Translations under genes and position numbers: made by a program
Part shown: piece by piece, positions 24,719 to 33,680 of the stretch
How positions within the stretch are numbered: the first letter of the stretch is position 1
Layout of the letters: every line of letters begins with the position of its first letter
DNA from: Virgibacillus siamensis
GTDB taxonomy: Bacteria > Bacillota > Bacilli > Bacillales > Amphibacillaceae
DNA length: 64,000 nt
Direction of reading: 5' to 3'
Assembly (NCBI RefSeq): GCF_900162695.1
Contig: NZ_FUIH01000007.1
Location: forward strand, 1,364,001 to 1,428,000
The notes under the pieces: generated by a model
Seen by the model: only the letters and a program-made list of their open reading frames with translations
What the model was told of the DNA's origin: nothing
Database searches by the model: none

Positions 24719-25915
24719 CTATGCATAGGAATGCAAACCGGCAAGGACAAGATTTACTGCTACCAGATTAAACATGATAATGGCGAACCCGCCAACTGCG
24801 AGCCAGGCAGATTTTTCACCATGCCATCCTCTTGACAGCCGCAAATGCAGAAAAGCTGCATAGAAAAACCAGGTTACTAATGCCCACACTTCTTTCGGAT
24901 CCCATCCCCAGAATCGATCCCAGGCAATTTGGGCCCAGATGGATGCAAATATTAATCCGCCCAGTGTGAAAACCGGAAACCCAATGGCAACAGCGCGGTA
25001 AGAAACTTCATCCAGTAAATCCGGTTTTACCTTTTTCAAGAGTGGTTGAATCGCTGCTCCGATACGTTTACGGGTAATTAAACGAGCAAGTATATAGATA
25101 ACAAATCCGGTAAAAATTGACCAGATAACTGTATTAAATTTCCGTGCAGCATCTGCTCCGCGCATCCATTCGGGCGTTTCAAACCATGGTTCCATAGTGC
25201 CTTCCGTGACGAGTTTTCCCTCATGCGGACCTGCGATTGCCGGAAGCGGATAATCTGCCGTTAATGTAGCACCATCTTTTGTATATTCGAACTGAGCTTC
25301 ATAGCCGATTGAACTGAATGTAACAGAGATAACACTAAATCCAATCAATACAAATATGGAAAACAGAATCACTTCAAGCCATGCTGTCCGTTTAGTCGCT
25401 TTTGTCTGATCGATTTGCCGGATCAAATAAATCAGCCCGGCAACGAAACTGATGGAGAGAATCGCTTCACCCAAAGCCACCGTTGTTACGTGAACATAAA
25501 GCATCCAATGCCGTAATGATGCCACAAGAGGTGAAATTTCGCTTGGGAACATACTGGCAAAACCGAGTACTGTGAGTGCAATTGGAAGCGCAAATACTCC
25601 CAGCACCGGCAATCGGTAAATAAAATATATAATGATAAAAGCCAGTACAAGCCCCATCCCGAAAAACGTCATAAACTCAAACAGATTGCTCACTGGAACA
25701 TGTCCACTGACAACCCATCTTGTAATAAAGTAGACTAATTGTGAAGCAAAACCTATGATTGTAAAGGTAATCCCTATAGTTCCAGCTTTACCCTTTTTTG
25801 AATCATCAGCCGCTTTTTTTCCTTTGATTGTTGCCCCAAAGAAAAGTGTGGCAATCAGATAAAGGACAAATGCCGTGTATAGCGATATATTACTTATATT
25901 AAGCAATGTTTCCAT
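24719..25915 (-). CDS. resC: Cytochrome c biogenesis protein ResC (CcsA-like)
   Basis: Integral membrane partner of ResB in system II cytochrome c maturation, exporting and attaching heme. It has about eight or nine hydrophobic helices. The tryptophan-rich heme-handling motif WAQIAWDRFWGWDPKEVWAL lies near residue 330, and conserved His residues near LRHWMLYVHV and AAFLHLRLSRGWHG. The length is 398. It is separated from resB by 24 bp and from resD by 46 bp; all are probably on one transcript. Confidence 0.96.
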   Translation of the reverse strand: METLLNISNISLYTAFVLYLIATLFFGATIKGKKAADDSKKGKAGTIGITFTIIGFASQLVYFITRWVVSGHVPVSNLFEFMTFFGMGLVLAFIIIYFIYRLPVLGVFALPIALTVLGFASMFPSEISPLVASLRHWMLYVHVTTVALGEAILSISFVAGLIYLIRQIDQTKATKRTAWLEVILFSIFVLIGFSVISVTFSSIGYEAQFEYTKDGATLTADYPLPAIAGPHEGKLVTEGTMEPWFETPEWMRGADAARKFNTVIWSIFTGFVIYILARLITRKRIGAAIQPLLKKVKPDLLDEVSYRAVAIGFPVFTLGGLIFASIWAQIAWDRFWGWDPKEVWALVTWFFYAAFLHLRLSRGWHGEKSAWLAVGGFAIIMFNLVAVNLVLAGLHSYA

Positions 25916-25939
25916 CTGTATCCTCCTCTTACTGGCATA

Positions 25940-27583
25940 TTAGGATAGTTCTTCCAGTTCCTGCTGGTCTTCTGTCATTTTGACATTGGTTCCATCGATG
26001 ATGCCTTCAATATCCTTTTTGATACCGTACCAGTTTTTATTCGTATGGGCCGCCATCAATATCCCTTCATCTTTCGGACGAATCCAAATTCGTCGATGCT
26101 GCCAATACATACCTTGTATGACACCAATCATAAAAATAACAGCTCCAATAATAAATAGCGGCAGCGTATAATCACGCCGTACGGTCAGTCCGCTGACATC
26201 ACGCATCTGAAAGTCTTGTATTCCAAGTTTATAATCATTATTTTTACTTGGATCCACATTTTTGCCGATGCCGACAAAACTTACTTCTGCCTTTTCACTT
26301 CCTGGAGGGTAAATGAAAAATACGAATGCCGGATTTCGCGGATATTTTGTTTTGGATTTTGGTTCACCATTATCCAAATAGTAGTCAGGATAATATTGGT
26401 CCATAACTACCCGGAAACCATTATCCAGTTTATACTCCTTCTTTGGTGAAGTTAAATCAATCGTAATATTGCCAAGTGATTTTTCTTTTGGATCATTTTT
26501 TTTGTGAATTTTAAAGGTCATTTCCGTGAATTCATTTCGTTGATAGCCGGCCTGGTATAAAGTGTATCCGTCAAATTTCAGCGGGTGATTCATTCGGATT
26601 TTACCTTCCGCCACTTTATTCAATTTCTGTTCAGAACCGGGAATGGAATTTTCCGCCTCTTTGTAAACAACTGCATTGGTTTGGTAATTCTTCACGACCT
26701 GTCCTTCTTTTTTCAATGCTGCCTTAAATTTCTCATTGTCCTCGGAATATGTCTCAAGGATGAAATCTTTATTCTTTATGTAATATTCCCCGTCCGTTCC
26801 CGGGATAACAGTCTGTTCACCTTCCCTGACCCAGACATATTCATCCAAATACATCGGCGTGGTCATCCGCAGTAAAGCTGCAATTAGAATAATAATGAGA
26901 CCAATATGGTTGACATATGGACCCCAGCGGGAAAATCTCCCCTTTTCGGCCAAAATATGTCCATCTTCATTTCGTACTTTGTAACGTTTATCTTTCATTG
27001 CGTTAACAAGCTGATCCTTTTCTTCCGCACTCACGTGATCTGTCTTGCTGAACAGGCGCTGTCTGCTTAAAAATGTTTCGTGCCGTTTTGCTTTTTGAAT
27101 TTTTAATGCCTTATATAAAGGAACAAACCTGTCAATGCTGCAAATCACCAATGAGATTCCAATTAAAGCAATTAGAATCAGATACCATGCGGAACTGTAC
27201 AAATTATGAAATCCCAGCTGATAATATATTTGACCCAGTATACCATATGTCTGTTCGTAATATATGGAAGGATCTCTTGACTCCGCGCTTGCCGGAATAT
27301 ACATCTCCTGCGGAAAAATGGTGCCGAGTGCCGAAGCTACCAGTGCAAGAACAATTAACCAGACTCCCACTTTTACAGAAGAAAAGAAATTCCAGGTTTT
27401 ATCGACAATTGATTTATTATAAGTCTGTGATCTGCGGGCACTGCCGTCATATCGCATATTCAGCAATTTTTTTTGATCATTTCCGTCAATATGCTGATTA
27501 CCTTCAATCGGTTTACCGCAGGCTTCACAAAGCACGGTACCTTCCGGATTCACATGTCCGCATTCACACTTTATGTTGTTCAT
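25940..27583 (-). CDS. resB: Cytochrome c biogenesis protein ResB
   Basis: Second component of the system II heme lyase. The N terminus carries a small zinc-ribbon-like CECGHVNPEGTVLCEACGKP (residues 5-24). Membrane helices lie near 68-85, 130-150 and 225-243, followed by a large external domain (about 250-480) with YTLYQAGYQ, and a last helix near 488-505. The length of 547 fits. Transcribed after resA with a 23-bp gap. Confidence 0.95.
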   Translation of the reverse strand: MNNIKCECGHVNPEGTVLCEACGKPIEGNQHIDGNDQKKLLNMRYDGSARRSQTYNKSIVDKTWNFFSSVKVGVWLIVLALVASALGTIFPQEMYIPASAESRDPSIYYEQTYGILGQIYYQLGFHNLYSSAWYLILIALIGISLVICSIDRFVPLYKALKIQKAKRHETFLSRQRLFSKTDHVSAEEKDQLVNAMKDKRYKVRNEDGHILAEKGRFSRWGPYVNHIGLIIILIAALLRMTTPMYLDEYVWVREGEQTVIPGTDGEYYIKNKDFILETYSEDNEKFKAALKKEGQVVKNYQTNAVVYKEAENSIPGSEQKLNKVAEGKIRMNHPLKFDGYTLYQAGYQRNEFTEMTFKIHKKNDPKEKSLGNITIDLTSPKKEYKLDNGFRVVMDQYYPDYYLDNGEPKSKTKYPRNPAFVFFIYPPGSEKAEVSFVGIGKNVDPSKNNDYKLGIQDFQMRDVSGLTVRRDYTLPLFIIGAVIFMIGVIQGMYWQHRRIWIRPKDEGILMAAHTNKNWYGIKKDIEGIIDGTNVKMTEDQQELEELS

Positions 27584-27606
27584 AATTATCCCTCACATTA
27601 ATGATG

Positions 27607-28179
27607 TTACTCCGGTTGAATCTCTTTCAAATGATCTTCCAGTTTATCAAGCGTTAATGCACCTTCAACAACCTCAATAATCTCCCCTTCCGGACTAATG
27701 AAAAATGAACTTGGAATCGGTCCAACATTATAAAGGTTCATCACCTGGTCCTTGGAGTCGTATAATACCGGGAAGGTTAAATCATATTTATCAATAAACC
27801 GATGAACGACAAATTTATTGGCATCCAAGTTTATTGTTACAATTTCAACACCCTTCTTCTTATATTCAGGGTATAACTTTTGCATAAACGGCATTTCCGC
27901 TTCACAGGGTTTACACCATGTCCCCCAAAAATTCAGCATCACACCTTTGCCTTCCAAGTCACTAAGCTGAATGGAATCTTTTTGATTATCTTTATTTATC
28001 TGATTAAGCACAAAGTCCGGCGCATCATCACCTATATCAACCTTGGTGTCTTCCTTTGTCAGATTGGATACCAACGCGTATATCAATGCAATCAGGAGTA
28101 CGGCCAATACAATTGATCGAAAAATCAGCCGGTTGCGCTTTTTTGCTTTTTTGCCTTCTATTCGCTGCTCCATCTTCAT
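27607..28179 (-). CDS. resA: Thiol-disulfide oxidoreductase ResA
   Basis: Membrane-anchored thioredoxin-like protein that reduces the apocytochrome c heme-binding cysteines. It has an N-terminal anchor (SIVLAVLLIALIYALV) and the active site FWGTWCKPCEAEMPFMQ near residue 88, with the conserved Glu of CEAE characteristic of ResA; the cis-Pro is in GPIPSSFFIS. I chose ATG 28179 (AGGGAG, 8-nt spacer); the GTG three codons earlier is an alternative. It is the first gene of resABCDE, downstream of rluB. Confidence 0.94.
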   Translation of the reverse strand: MKMEQRIEGKKAKKRNRLIFRSIVLAVLLIALIYALVSNLTKEDTKVDIGDDAPDFVLNQINKDNQKDSIQLSDLEGKGVMLNFWGTWCKPCEAEMPFMQKLYPEYKKKGVEIVTINLDANKFVVHRFIDKYDLTFPVLYDSKDQVMNLYNVGPIPSSFFISPEGEIIEVVEGALTLDKLEDHLKEIQPE

Positions 28180-28245
28180 CTTCTTCACTCCCTATGCAAG
28201 TATACCATGCTTGCATATTGGCAAATTTGACTATTCTTTAACAAT

Positions 28246-28968
28246 TCATCGTGATACTTGACGCATTTTTTTTACTTCTTTCGGATTCAGTGGACGGAAA
28301 TCACCGGGCTGCATACCTTCCAATGTAAGCAATCCATACTTCTCACGTTTTAATTTGGAAACCGGAAAGCCTATCTCCTCCATCATGCGCCTGATATGTC
28401 TGTTTTTTCCTTCATTCAGTGTTATTTCCAATAACATTGTATTCTTTTTTCTTTCGACACGCATAATTTTATAACCAACTGCCCTTAACAACTCGCCATC
28501 AGATTTAACACCTTTTTTTAACTTGGCTAAATCCTGTTTATCAGGTATTCCCTTTACTTTACATACGTATACCTTTTCAACGCCATGACTGGGATGCATC
28601 AGCAAGTTGGCAAACTCGCCATCATTCGTAAGCAGTAATATTCCGGATGTATCGTAATCCAGCCTGCCAACCGGATAAATTCGTTCCGGCACTTCCTTTA
28701 GAAAATCCATCACGACTTTTCTGCCTTTATCATCTCTTAAACTGGAAATAACGCCTCTTGGTTTGTAGAACATATAGTAAACCGGAGCTTCCTTCTCCAG
28801 CTTTACACCATTTACCTCAACCTCATCATTTCCGGAAACTTTTGTCCCGAGCTCTGTTACAACTTTATTATTGACCTTAACTTTTCCTTCCATAATAAGT
28901 TTTTCGGCTTTTCTTCGGGAAGTGACCCCGCTCTGCGCAATCACCTTTTGTAATCGTTCCATCTTCAT
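28246..28968 (-). CDS. rluB: Ribosomal large subunit pseudouridine synthase B
   Basis: Converts a uridine in 23S rRNA helix 89 to pseudouridine. An S4 RNA-binding domain (residues 3-60, RLQKVIAQSGVTSRRKAEKL) precedes the RsuA-type catalytic domain with the Asp motif YPVGRLDYDTSGILLLTNDG near residue 98. The ending motif NRHIRRMMEEIGFPVSKLKR is conserved. ATG 28968 has AGGAG 7 bases upstream; an open TTG lies two codons earlier. The length is 240. Confidence 0.94.
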   Translation of the reverse strand: MKMERLQKVIAQSGVTSRRKAEKLIMEGKVKVNNKVVTELGTKVSGNDEVEVNGVKLEKEAPVYYMFYKPRGVISSLRDDKGRKVVMDFLKEVPERIYPVGRLDYDTSGILLLTNDGEFANLLMHPSHGVEKVYVCKVKGIPDKQDLAKLKKGVKSDGELLRAVGYKIMRVERKKNTMLLEITLNEGKNRHIRRMMEEIGFPVSKLKREKYGLLTLEGMQPGDFRPLNPKEVKKMRQVSR

Positions 28969-29029
28969 CACCAAACTCCTGTAGTATTTGCATTTCGCAG
29001 CAACTGTATTTTACCATCAAACATAATAA

Positions 29030-29054
29030 TAGCGTTAACCACATGTTAACGCTA
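29030..29054 (-). terminator. Hairpin after the dacB-spmA-spmB operon
   Basis: TAGCGTTAAC and GTTAACGCTA form a perfect 10-bp stem with a 5-base loop, 10 bases past the spmB stop. The following minus-strand sequence is only moderately T-rich (TTATTATG). Confidence 0.65.
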
Positions 29055-29064
29055 ATCATAGTAC

Positions 29065-29595
29065 TTATCCAAATATTATTGTAACAATGATAATCGAGGC
29101 AATTATACCAACTAAGTCAGCTAGTAGTCCAACCTTTAGGGCATATCCCATTTTTCGGATTCCGACAGCGCCGAAATAAACGGTTAGAATATAGAGGGTT
29201 GTATCTGTACTTCCTTGCATCGTGGAAGCCAGGCGACCGATAAATGAATCAGGTCCATGTGTGCTGATTAATTCTGTTGTCATTCCAAGTGCAGCAGTCC
29301 CGGATATCGGTCTGACAATTGCTAACGGTACAATATCGGGAGGGACACCTATTTGGATAAGCAGGGGGGATATGATTCCTATTAAGGCTTCCAAAGCACC
29401 GGAACTCCGCAAGATTGAAATGGATACAATCATCCCTACTAAAAAAGGAAGTAAAGAAAATGCCATTTTGACACCTTCTTTTCCTCCTTCAACGAACATT
29501 TCATAGGTTGGGACCTTTTTCCAGGTTGCAACAACCAACACAACCAATATAAAACAAGGAATCAGCCATGTACTGATTGAAGTTATCACTCCCAT
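29065..29595 (-). CDS. spmB: Spore maturation protein SpmB
   Basis: A 176-residue membrane protein of the nucleoside-recognition (Gate) family that acts with SpmA in spore core dehydration. Hydrophobic segments alternate with the conserved AIVRPISGTAALGMTTELIS and GPDSFIGRLASTMQGSTDTT motifs. It follows spmA with a one-base gap. dacB-spmA-spmB is the known sigma-E operon order. Confidence 0.95.
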   Translation of the reverse strand: MGVITSISTWLIPCFILVVLVVATWKKVPTYEMFVEGGKEGVKMAFSLLPFLVGMIVSISILRSSGALEALIGIISPLLIQIGVPPDIVPLAIVRPISGTAALGMTTELISTHGPDSFIGRLASTMQGSTDTTLYILTVYFGAVGIRKMGYALKVGLLADLVGIIASIIIVTIIFG

Positions 29596-29596
29596 T

Positions 29597-30181
29597 TTAT
29601 TTCCTCCTGATACTTCTATAGTAAAAAAACCGGTCTATTAATAATGCACTTAGGGAAGAAATGATTGTCGCTATGATCGTTGTACCAACAATTTCAGTCG
29701 GGGCAACCGATTTATATTGCATTCGGATGGCAATCACTGTGGTTGGTATTAAGGTGAGACTTGATGTATTCAATGCAAGAAAAGTTATCATGGAGCGTGA
29801 TGCTGTATTTGTGCCGCTCAATTCCTTCATTTGTTCCATTGCTTTGATGCCCATCGGTGTTGCAGCATTTCCCAGACCAAAAATATTGGCGGTGAAATTT
29901 GACAGAATGTATCCCATTGCAGGGTGGTCTTTGGGTATGTCTGGAAAGATGCGTGCAACAAATGGTCTGAACGCCTTAATTAATACTTTCAGGATTCCTG
30001 CTTTTTCAGCGACCTTCATTATCCCAAGCCAAAATACAAGGACACTAATTAGCCCAATCGATAAGGTTACTGCCTCATTTGCACTTTCAAACAAAGCTTT
30101 ATTGACCTCTTCCATCGTTCCATTAAACATTGCATAAATTATCCCAATTCCGGCCATCGCAGCCCATATCAGATTTACCAT
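29597..30181 (-). CDS. spmA: Spore maturation protein SpmA
   Basis: A 194-residue Gate-domain membrane protein with several helices. Conserved features are GYILSNFTANIFGLGNAATP and GIKAMEQMKELSGTNTASRS near the middle. In B. subtilis loss of SpmA/SpmB gives hydrated, heat-sensitive spores. It starts at ATG one base after the dacB stop, so translation is probably coupled. Confidence 0.95.
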   Translation of the reverse strand: MVNLIWAAMAGIGIIYAMFNGTMEEVNKALFESANEAVTLSIGLISVLVFWLGIMKVAEKAGILKVLIKAFRPFVARIFPDIPKDHPAMGYILSNFTANIFGLGNAATPMGIKAMEQMKELSGTNTASRSMITFLALNTSSLTLIPTTVIAIRMQYKSVAPTEIVGTTIIATIISSLSALLIDRFFYYRSIRRK

Positions 30182-30182
30182 A

Positions 30183-31277
30183 TTAATACAGCCCCATTAG
30201 CTGTTTATACACTTTATTCAAAGATGACAGGAAACTTGTCTCACGTTTTTTTTCTGCATAAATGGGTGTTTCAAGTACAGGCACTGAATCGATAAAATAA
30301 ATGGTTTTTCCGATTATATCTGTAGAAACATCAGTTGCGTCTTTTAGAATAAATGATTTACTTTCTAAAGATTGCAATTCGTTGTAGTTTAATGGATACG
30401 TAATATCATGGTGCAAATAACCGATCGTACTCTCCGAAGCGTCATCGAGATTATATTCGACCTTCCCTTTATTTCCAATCGTTTTCATGTCAAACTTGTC
30501 AAATCCCCATTCAAACAACGAAATATGATCCTGCCAGTCATCCGGTCCATTCAGCGTCACTGCAATAAGATCCATTTTGTTCTTTTTAGCTGTTGATACG
30601 AGCGTCCTTCCTGCAACTTGCGTATATCCCGTTTTTCCCCCTGTACAATATTTATATAATTTGGTTAATAATTTATTTTTGTTCATCCACGAGTATGACC
30701 TGTTTTCTGATTGAAAGGATGTTGTCCCGGTAATTTTCCGAAACTGCTTGTTTTTCATGGCGTAACGCATTAGCAGAGCCATATCATATGCAGTCGAATA
30801 ATGATTGTCCGCATCCAGCCCGTGTGGATTTGCAAACGAAGTGTTCGTCATACCAATCCATTTTGCTTTTTTATTCATCATGTGAACGAATCCTTCAACA
30901 CTTCCGCCGACATGCTCACTGATTGCCACAGCAGCATCATTCCCGGAGCGAAGCATAAGGCCGTAAACCAGATCCTTTAGTTTTATTTTTTCTCCCTGTT
31001 CCAAATAAATGGAGGATCCTTCTGTATATACCGATTTTTTGCTCACAGTAACTGTTTCGTTCATCATACCTGATTCAATTGCGATGATTGCGGTCATAAT
31101 TTTGGTTATACTCGCGATAGGCTGCTTTTCGTGTGCAGCTTTAGCAAATAATACCCTGCCTGAAGACTGCTCCATCAGCACCGCATTGTTGGCAGAAACG
31201 CTTGGTTTTGCTTGTCCGATTGCCGGAAAAACTATTAAACTGATAATCAGGCTTATTGCAATAAAGATATGCCGCAT
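30183..31277 (-). CDS. dacB: Sporulation D-alanyl-D-alanine carboxypeptidase DacB (PBP5*)
   Basis: Trims pentapeptide side chains during cortex peptidoglycan synthesis. A signal peptide (residues 1-24, ending VFPAIGQA) precedes the class A low-molecular-weight PBP domain with SITK (SxxK, near 53), SGN in MLRSGNDAAVA (near 115) and KTG in GGKTGYTQVAG (near 215). I chose ATG 31277 (GGAGG, 8-nt spacer); the 28 codons upstream are not signal-like. The length is 364. Confidence 0.94.
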   Translation of the reverse strand: MRHIFIAISLIISLIVFPAIGQAKPSVSANNAVLMEQSSGRVLFAKAAHEKQPIASITKIMTAIIAIESGMMNETVTVSKKSVYTEGSSIYLEQGEKIKLKDLVYGLMLRSGNDAAVAISEHVGGSVEGFVHMMNKKAKWIGMTNTSFANPHGLDADNHYSTAYDMALLMRYAMKNKQFRKITGTTSFQSENRSYSWMNKNKLLTKLYKYCTGGKTGYTQVAGRTLVSTAKKNKMDLIAVTLNGPDDWQDHISLFEWGFDKFDMKTIGNKGKVEYNLDDASESTIGYLHHDITYPLNYNELQSLESKSFILKDATDVSTDIIGKTIYFIDSVPVLETPIYAEKKRETSFLSSLNKVYKQLMGLY

Positions 31278-31347
31278 ACTTGGAACCTCCGTATTGAATA
31301 CTATTCTGTACAGTTTATGCGCCATGGAACAAGATATGCCATTAAGC

Positions 31348-31383
31348 AAAAAAAGACCCATGCATGTAATTTACTGCATGAGT
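31348..31383 (-). terminator. Intrinsic terminator of scpAB
   Basis: On minus ACTCATGCA and TGCATGGGT pair (one G-T) around a 10-base loop, followed by seven T. It lies 6 bases past the scpB stop and ahead of the dacB ribosome site. Confidence 0.82.
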
Positions 31384-31388
31384 CCGGA

Positions 31389-31973
31389 TCATGTATTAAG
31401 GTCATCCTGCATTTTTCCAAAAAACAAATCAGCATCTTGTTCAGCTTCATCTTCATTTTCCGGAAGCGGCGGAAGTTCCTCCAGCGATGTCAGTCCAAAG
31501 TAGGTCAGAAAATCTTTTGTTGTAGCAAAAAGAATGGGACGACCAATGCCTTCTCTTCTTCCCACTTCCTCAATCAAGGACCTGGCAACAAGTGTCTGTA
31601 CCGGCCGATCACTTTTAACACCGCGGATTTCTTCGATTTCAGTTCTTGTAATCGGCTGGCGATACGCTATGATGGCAAGTGTCTCCAATGCTGCCTGAGA
31701 CATTTTTGATATCTGGGGGGACTCCAGATATTTTCTGAAATAATTGCTGTGTTCCGGTTTTGTAGTCAGATGGAAGGCATTCCGTGAATGAATAAGCATG
31801 ATCCCCCGGTCTGTACAATCATAATCAGATTTCAATTCATCAAGGGTATGGCTTACAGTTGTTTCCGTTATTTCAAGGATTGTTGATAATTGCTTTTTGG
31901 AAATCCCTTCATCCCCACTCGCAAATAACAATCCTTCAATAATAGCCTTCAATTCATTTAATTCCAATGTCAT
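31389..31973 (-). CDS. scpB: Segregation and condensation protein B
   Basis: Winged-helix kleisin-associated subunit of the Smc-ScpA-ScpB condensin. It begins LNELKAIIEGLLFASGDEGI and contains AALETLAIIAYRQPITRTEI near residue 95, the conserved core, then GRREGIGRPILFATTKDFL. The tail is acidic. The length is 194. The ATG overlaps the scpA TGA (ATGA), so the partners are made in coupled fashion. Confidence 0.96.
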   Translation of the reverse strand: MTLELNELKAIIEGLLFASGDEGISKKQLSTILEITETTVSHTLDELKSDYDCTDRGIMLIHSRNAFHLTTKPEHSNYFRKYLESPQISKMSQAALETLAIIAYRQPITRTEIEEIRGVKSDRPVQTLVARSLIEEVGRREGIGRPILFATTKDFLTYFGLTSLEELPPLPENEDEAEQDADLFFGKMQDDLNT

Positions 31974-32704
31974 GCCCCCATGTATACAACATATAATGCA
32001 TCAAAATGTTTTTTTTGAACACAATGAACCTCATGTTCTTTCATTAGTTCCAGTACTGCCATGAATGTAGCAACAATATGCGCTTTGGATGGTATTTCAA
32101 ATAAGTGATCAAACGAAACTCCTTTTTCCGATGCCTTCACAATTTCCAGCACTTCAGTCATCCGCTGTTCAATAGGTATTTCTCCGCTCTGTACCTTCGT
32201 TTCCAAAGGTTTATTCCACTCTTTCCGTTCAAATACCTTTTCCAGTGCATGGAGCATATCATAAATTGAGGTGTCACTTTTTTCGATCGGCCGGTTTCGT
32301 TCGACGTACTCAAAGGCAACCGGCGGGCGGGTAAAGATCTGATGTTCATCATGTTCTTTTTCTTTCAGCTTTTCCGCGGCTGCTTTATATTTTCTATACT
32401 CAATTAGGCGCTGCATTAGTTCATCACGGGGGTCTTCCATATATTCATCATCTTCTTCATCCATTTCTTGAGCAGGCAGGAGCATCTGGCTTTTAATTGC
32501 AAGTAAAGTAGCAGCCATGACAAGATATTCACTGGCAACATTGAGCTCCAGCTGCTGCATCGCATGGATGTAATGCATATACTGTTCGGTGATTTTGGCC
32601 ACAGGTATATCATATATATCAATTTCATACTGGTTAACCAAATGAAGAAGCAGGTCAAGAGGTCCCTCGAATGCATCCAGTTTTACTTCATAAGGTTTAT
32701 TCAT
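31970..32704 (-). CDS. scpA: Segregation and condensation protein A
   Basis: Kleisin subunit that bridges the Smc heads. The N-terminal signature YEVKLDAFEGPLDLLLHLV and ASEYLVMAATLLAIKSQMLL helix are intact; the C-terminal winged helix ends HFDALYVVYMGA. I chose ATG 32704 behind a GGGATGAGGGG site; ATGs at codons -3 and -11 are less likely. The length is 244. Together with scpB it acts in chromosome organisation and segregation. Confidence 0.94.
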   Translation of the reverse strand: MNKPYEVKLDAFEGPLDLLLHLVNQYEIDIYDIPVAKITEQYMHYIHAMQQLELNVASEYLVMAATLLAIKSQMLLPAQEMDEEDDEYMEDPRDELMQRLIEYRKYKAAAEKLKEKEHDEHQIFTRPPVAFEYVERNRPIEKSDTSIYDMLHALEKVFERKEWNKPLETKVQSGEIPIEQRMTEVLEIVKASEKGVSFDHLFEIPSKAHIVATFMAVLELMKEHEVHCVQKKHFDALYVVYMGA

Positions 32705-32872
32705 ACCCCTCATCCCTTCAAAAATAGGCAGATACACCAGGATATATCAAAAAAAATGTGTACTTTGTCATATGCGCCTATACACTATGCCTGCTGCCAA
32801 CATAAATTATAACGTAAGATAAATGTTACCAAAAAAACATTTATTCGTTAAGTGGAAAAGGAGGAATTTAGT

Positions 32873-32956
32873 ATGAGTGGCAACTATGGTGGAGGATTTG
32901 CGCTAATCGTAGTACTGTTCATTCTGCTCATTATCGTTGGTGCTGCCTGGATGTAA
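32873..32956 (+). CDS. YjcZ family sporulation microprotein
   Basis: A 27-residue peptide: a short Gly-rich lead (SGNYGGG) and a single hydrophobic helix FALIVVLFILLIIVGAAWM that closely matches the YjcZ family found in many copies in Bacillales. ATG follows AAAAGGAGG by 7 bases. It is transcribed on plus between scpA and ribT, both minus, and ends in a hairpin. Family members are linked to sporulation; the molecular role is unknown. Confidence 0.88.
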   Translation: MSGNYGGGFALIVVLFILLIIVGAAWM

Positions 32957-32997
32957 TTCATTCGCATCCGGTTAATCCAGCTAATACGCTTAACAAT

Positions 32998-33021
32998 AGC
33001 CAGCTCTATGAAGAGCTGGCT
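32998..33021 (+). terminator. Hairpin after the YjcZ-like gene
   Basis: AGCCAGCTCT and AGAGCTGGCT form a perfect 10-bp stem around a 4-base loop, 41 bases after the stop. The trailing T content is modest, so it may also protect the converging ribT end. Confidence 0.65.
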
Positions 33022-33040
33022 ACTGTTATTTCACATGATT

Positions 33041-33403
33041 TCATTGTTTCTTTTGGCAATCACAGTATTTATTGTAAAATTCCTGAGTAAACTCATCCGC
33101 ACAAACAGCGTATTTTTCACTGTAAATTTTCTCCACTTCTTCTATCATTTTTTTGCCGATGCCCATATTCCGATGGGATGGGTTAACCGAGATATGCTGT
33201 ACGACAGCATTAATCTCATCTTCTATTTTTACTCCTATTGCACCGATTATATCTTCTTCCTTCCATAAGAAGAGTTGCCAGTCGGGATTCGTTTCATATT
33301 CCTTTATGGTTTGCTGCAATTTTTTCACATCTTTACCTTCGGGCATAAATGATAATAACCCCATTGCGATTTTTTCCATATTCTTTTTGTAACGAATTAA
33401 CAT
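33041..33403 (-). CDS. ribT: RibT-like GNAT acetyltransferase
   Basis: A 120-residue GNAT-fold protein. The start MLIRYKKNMEKIAMGLLSFM and the acetyl-CoA motif HISVNPSHRNMGIGKKMIEE (near residue 70) are nearly those of RibT, the last gene of the B. subtilis riboflavin operon. Here ribD, ribE, ribA and ribH are not upstream; instead a small membrane gene and an M50-like gene are. It retains the RibT position next to scpAB. The substrate of RibT is not established. Confidence 0.9.
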   Translation of the reverse strand: MLIRYKKNMEKIAMGLLSFMPEGKDVKKLQQTIKEYETNPDWQLFLWKEEDIIGAIGVKIEDEINAVVQHISVNPSHRNMGIGKKMIEEVEKIYSEKYAVCADEFTQEFYNKYCDCQKKQ

Positions 33404-33509
33404 AGATACCCCTCATTATGAAAAATAACATTTCAATTTGTCAGCATAAAATAGTATAGTTTGTATATATATTTATGCCTCATCTTGCTGATTTTGTCAA
33501 ATTATACTT

Positions 33510-33605
33510 TTAAAGAACAAATCCAAACCAATAGATGAACCCTGCAATAAAACCAATTGCCAGTAAAATGATCATTAACAGCCAATTCTTTTTCTTCTCG
33601 TTCAA
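33510..33605 (-). CDS. Possible 31-residue membrane peptide
   Basis: The frame from TTG 33605 encodes a charged start NEKKKNW and one hydrophobic helix LLMIILLAIGFIAGFIYWFGFVL, then a stop. GGATGAG lies 5 bases before the TTG. An overlapping frame from an ATG is open but not protein-like. There is no homolog I can name. The amino-acid pattern is that of a single-pass small protein, but the call rests on pattern alone. Confidence 0.42.
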   Translation of the reverse strand: MNEKKKNWLLMIILLAIGFIAGFIYWFGFVL

Positions 33606-33680
33606 AAAAACTCATCCTTTTATCAAGTATTGCCTGAAAAAACCATAATCATACCGCTTTTGACGTCTCTTCAAAAATCA

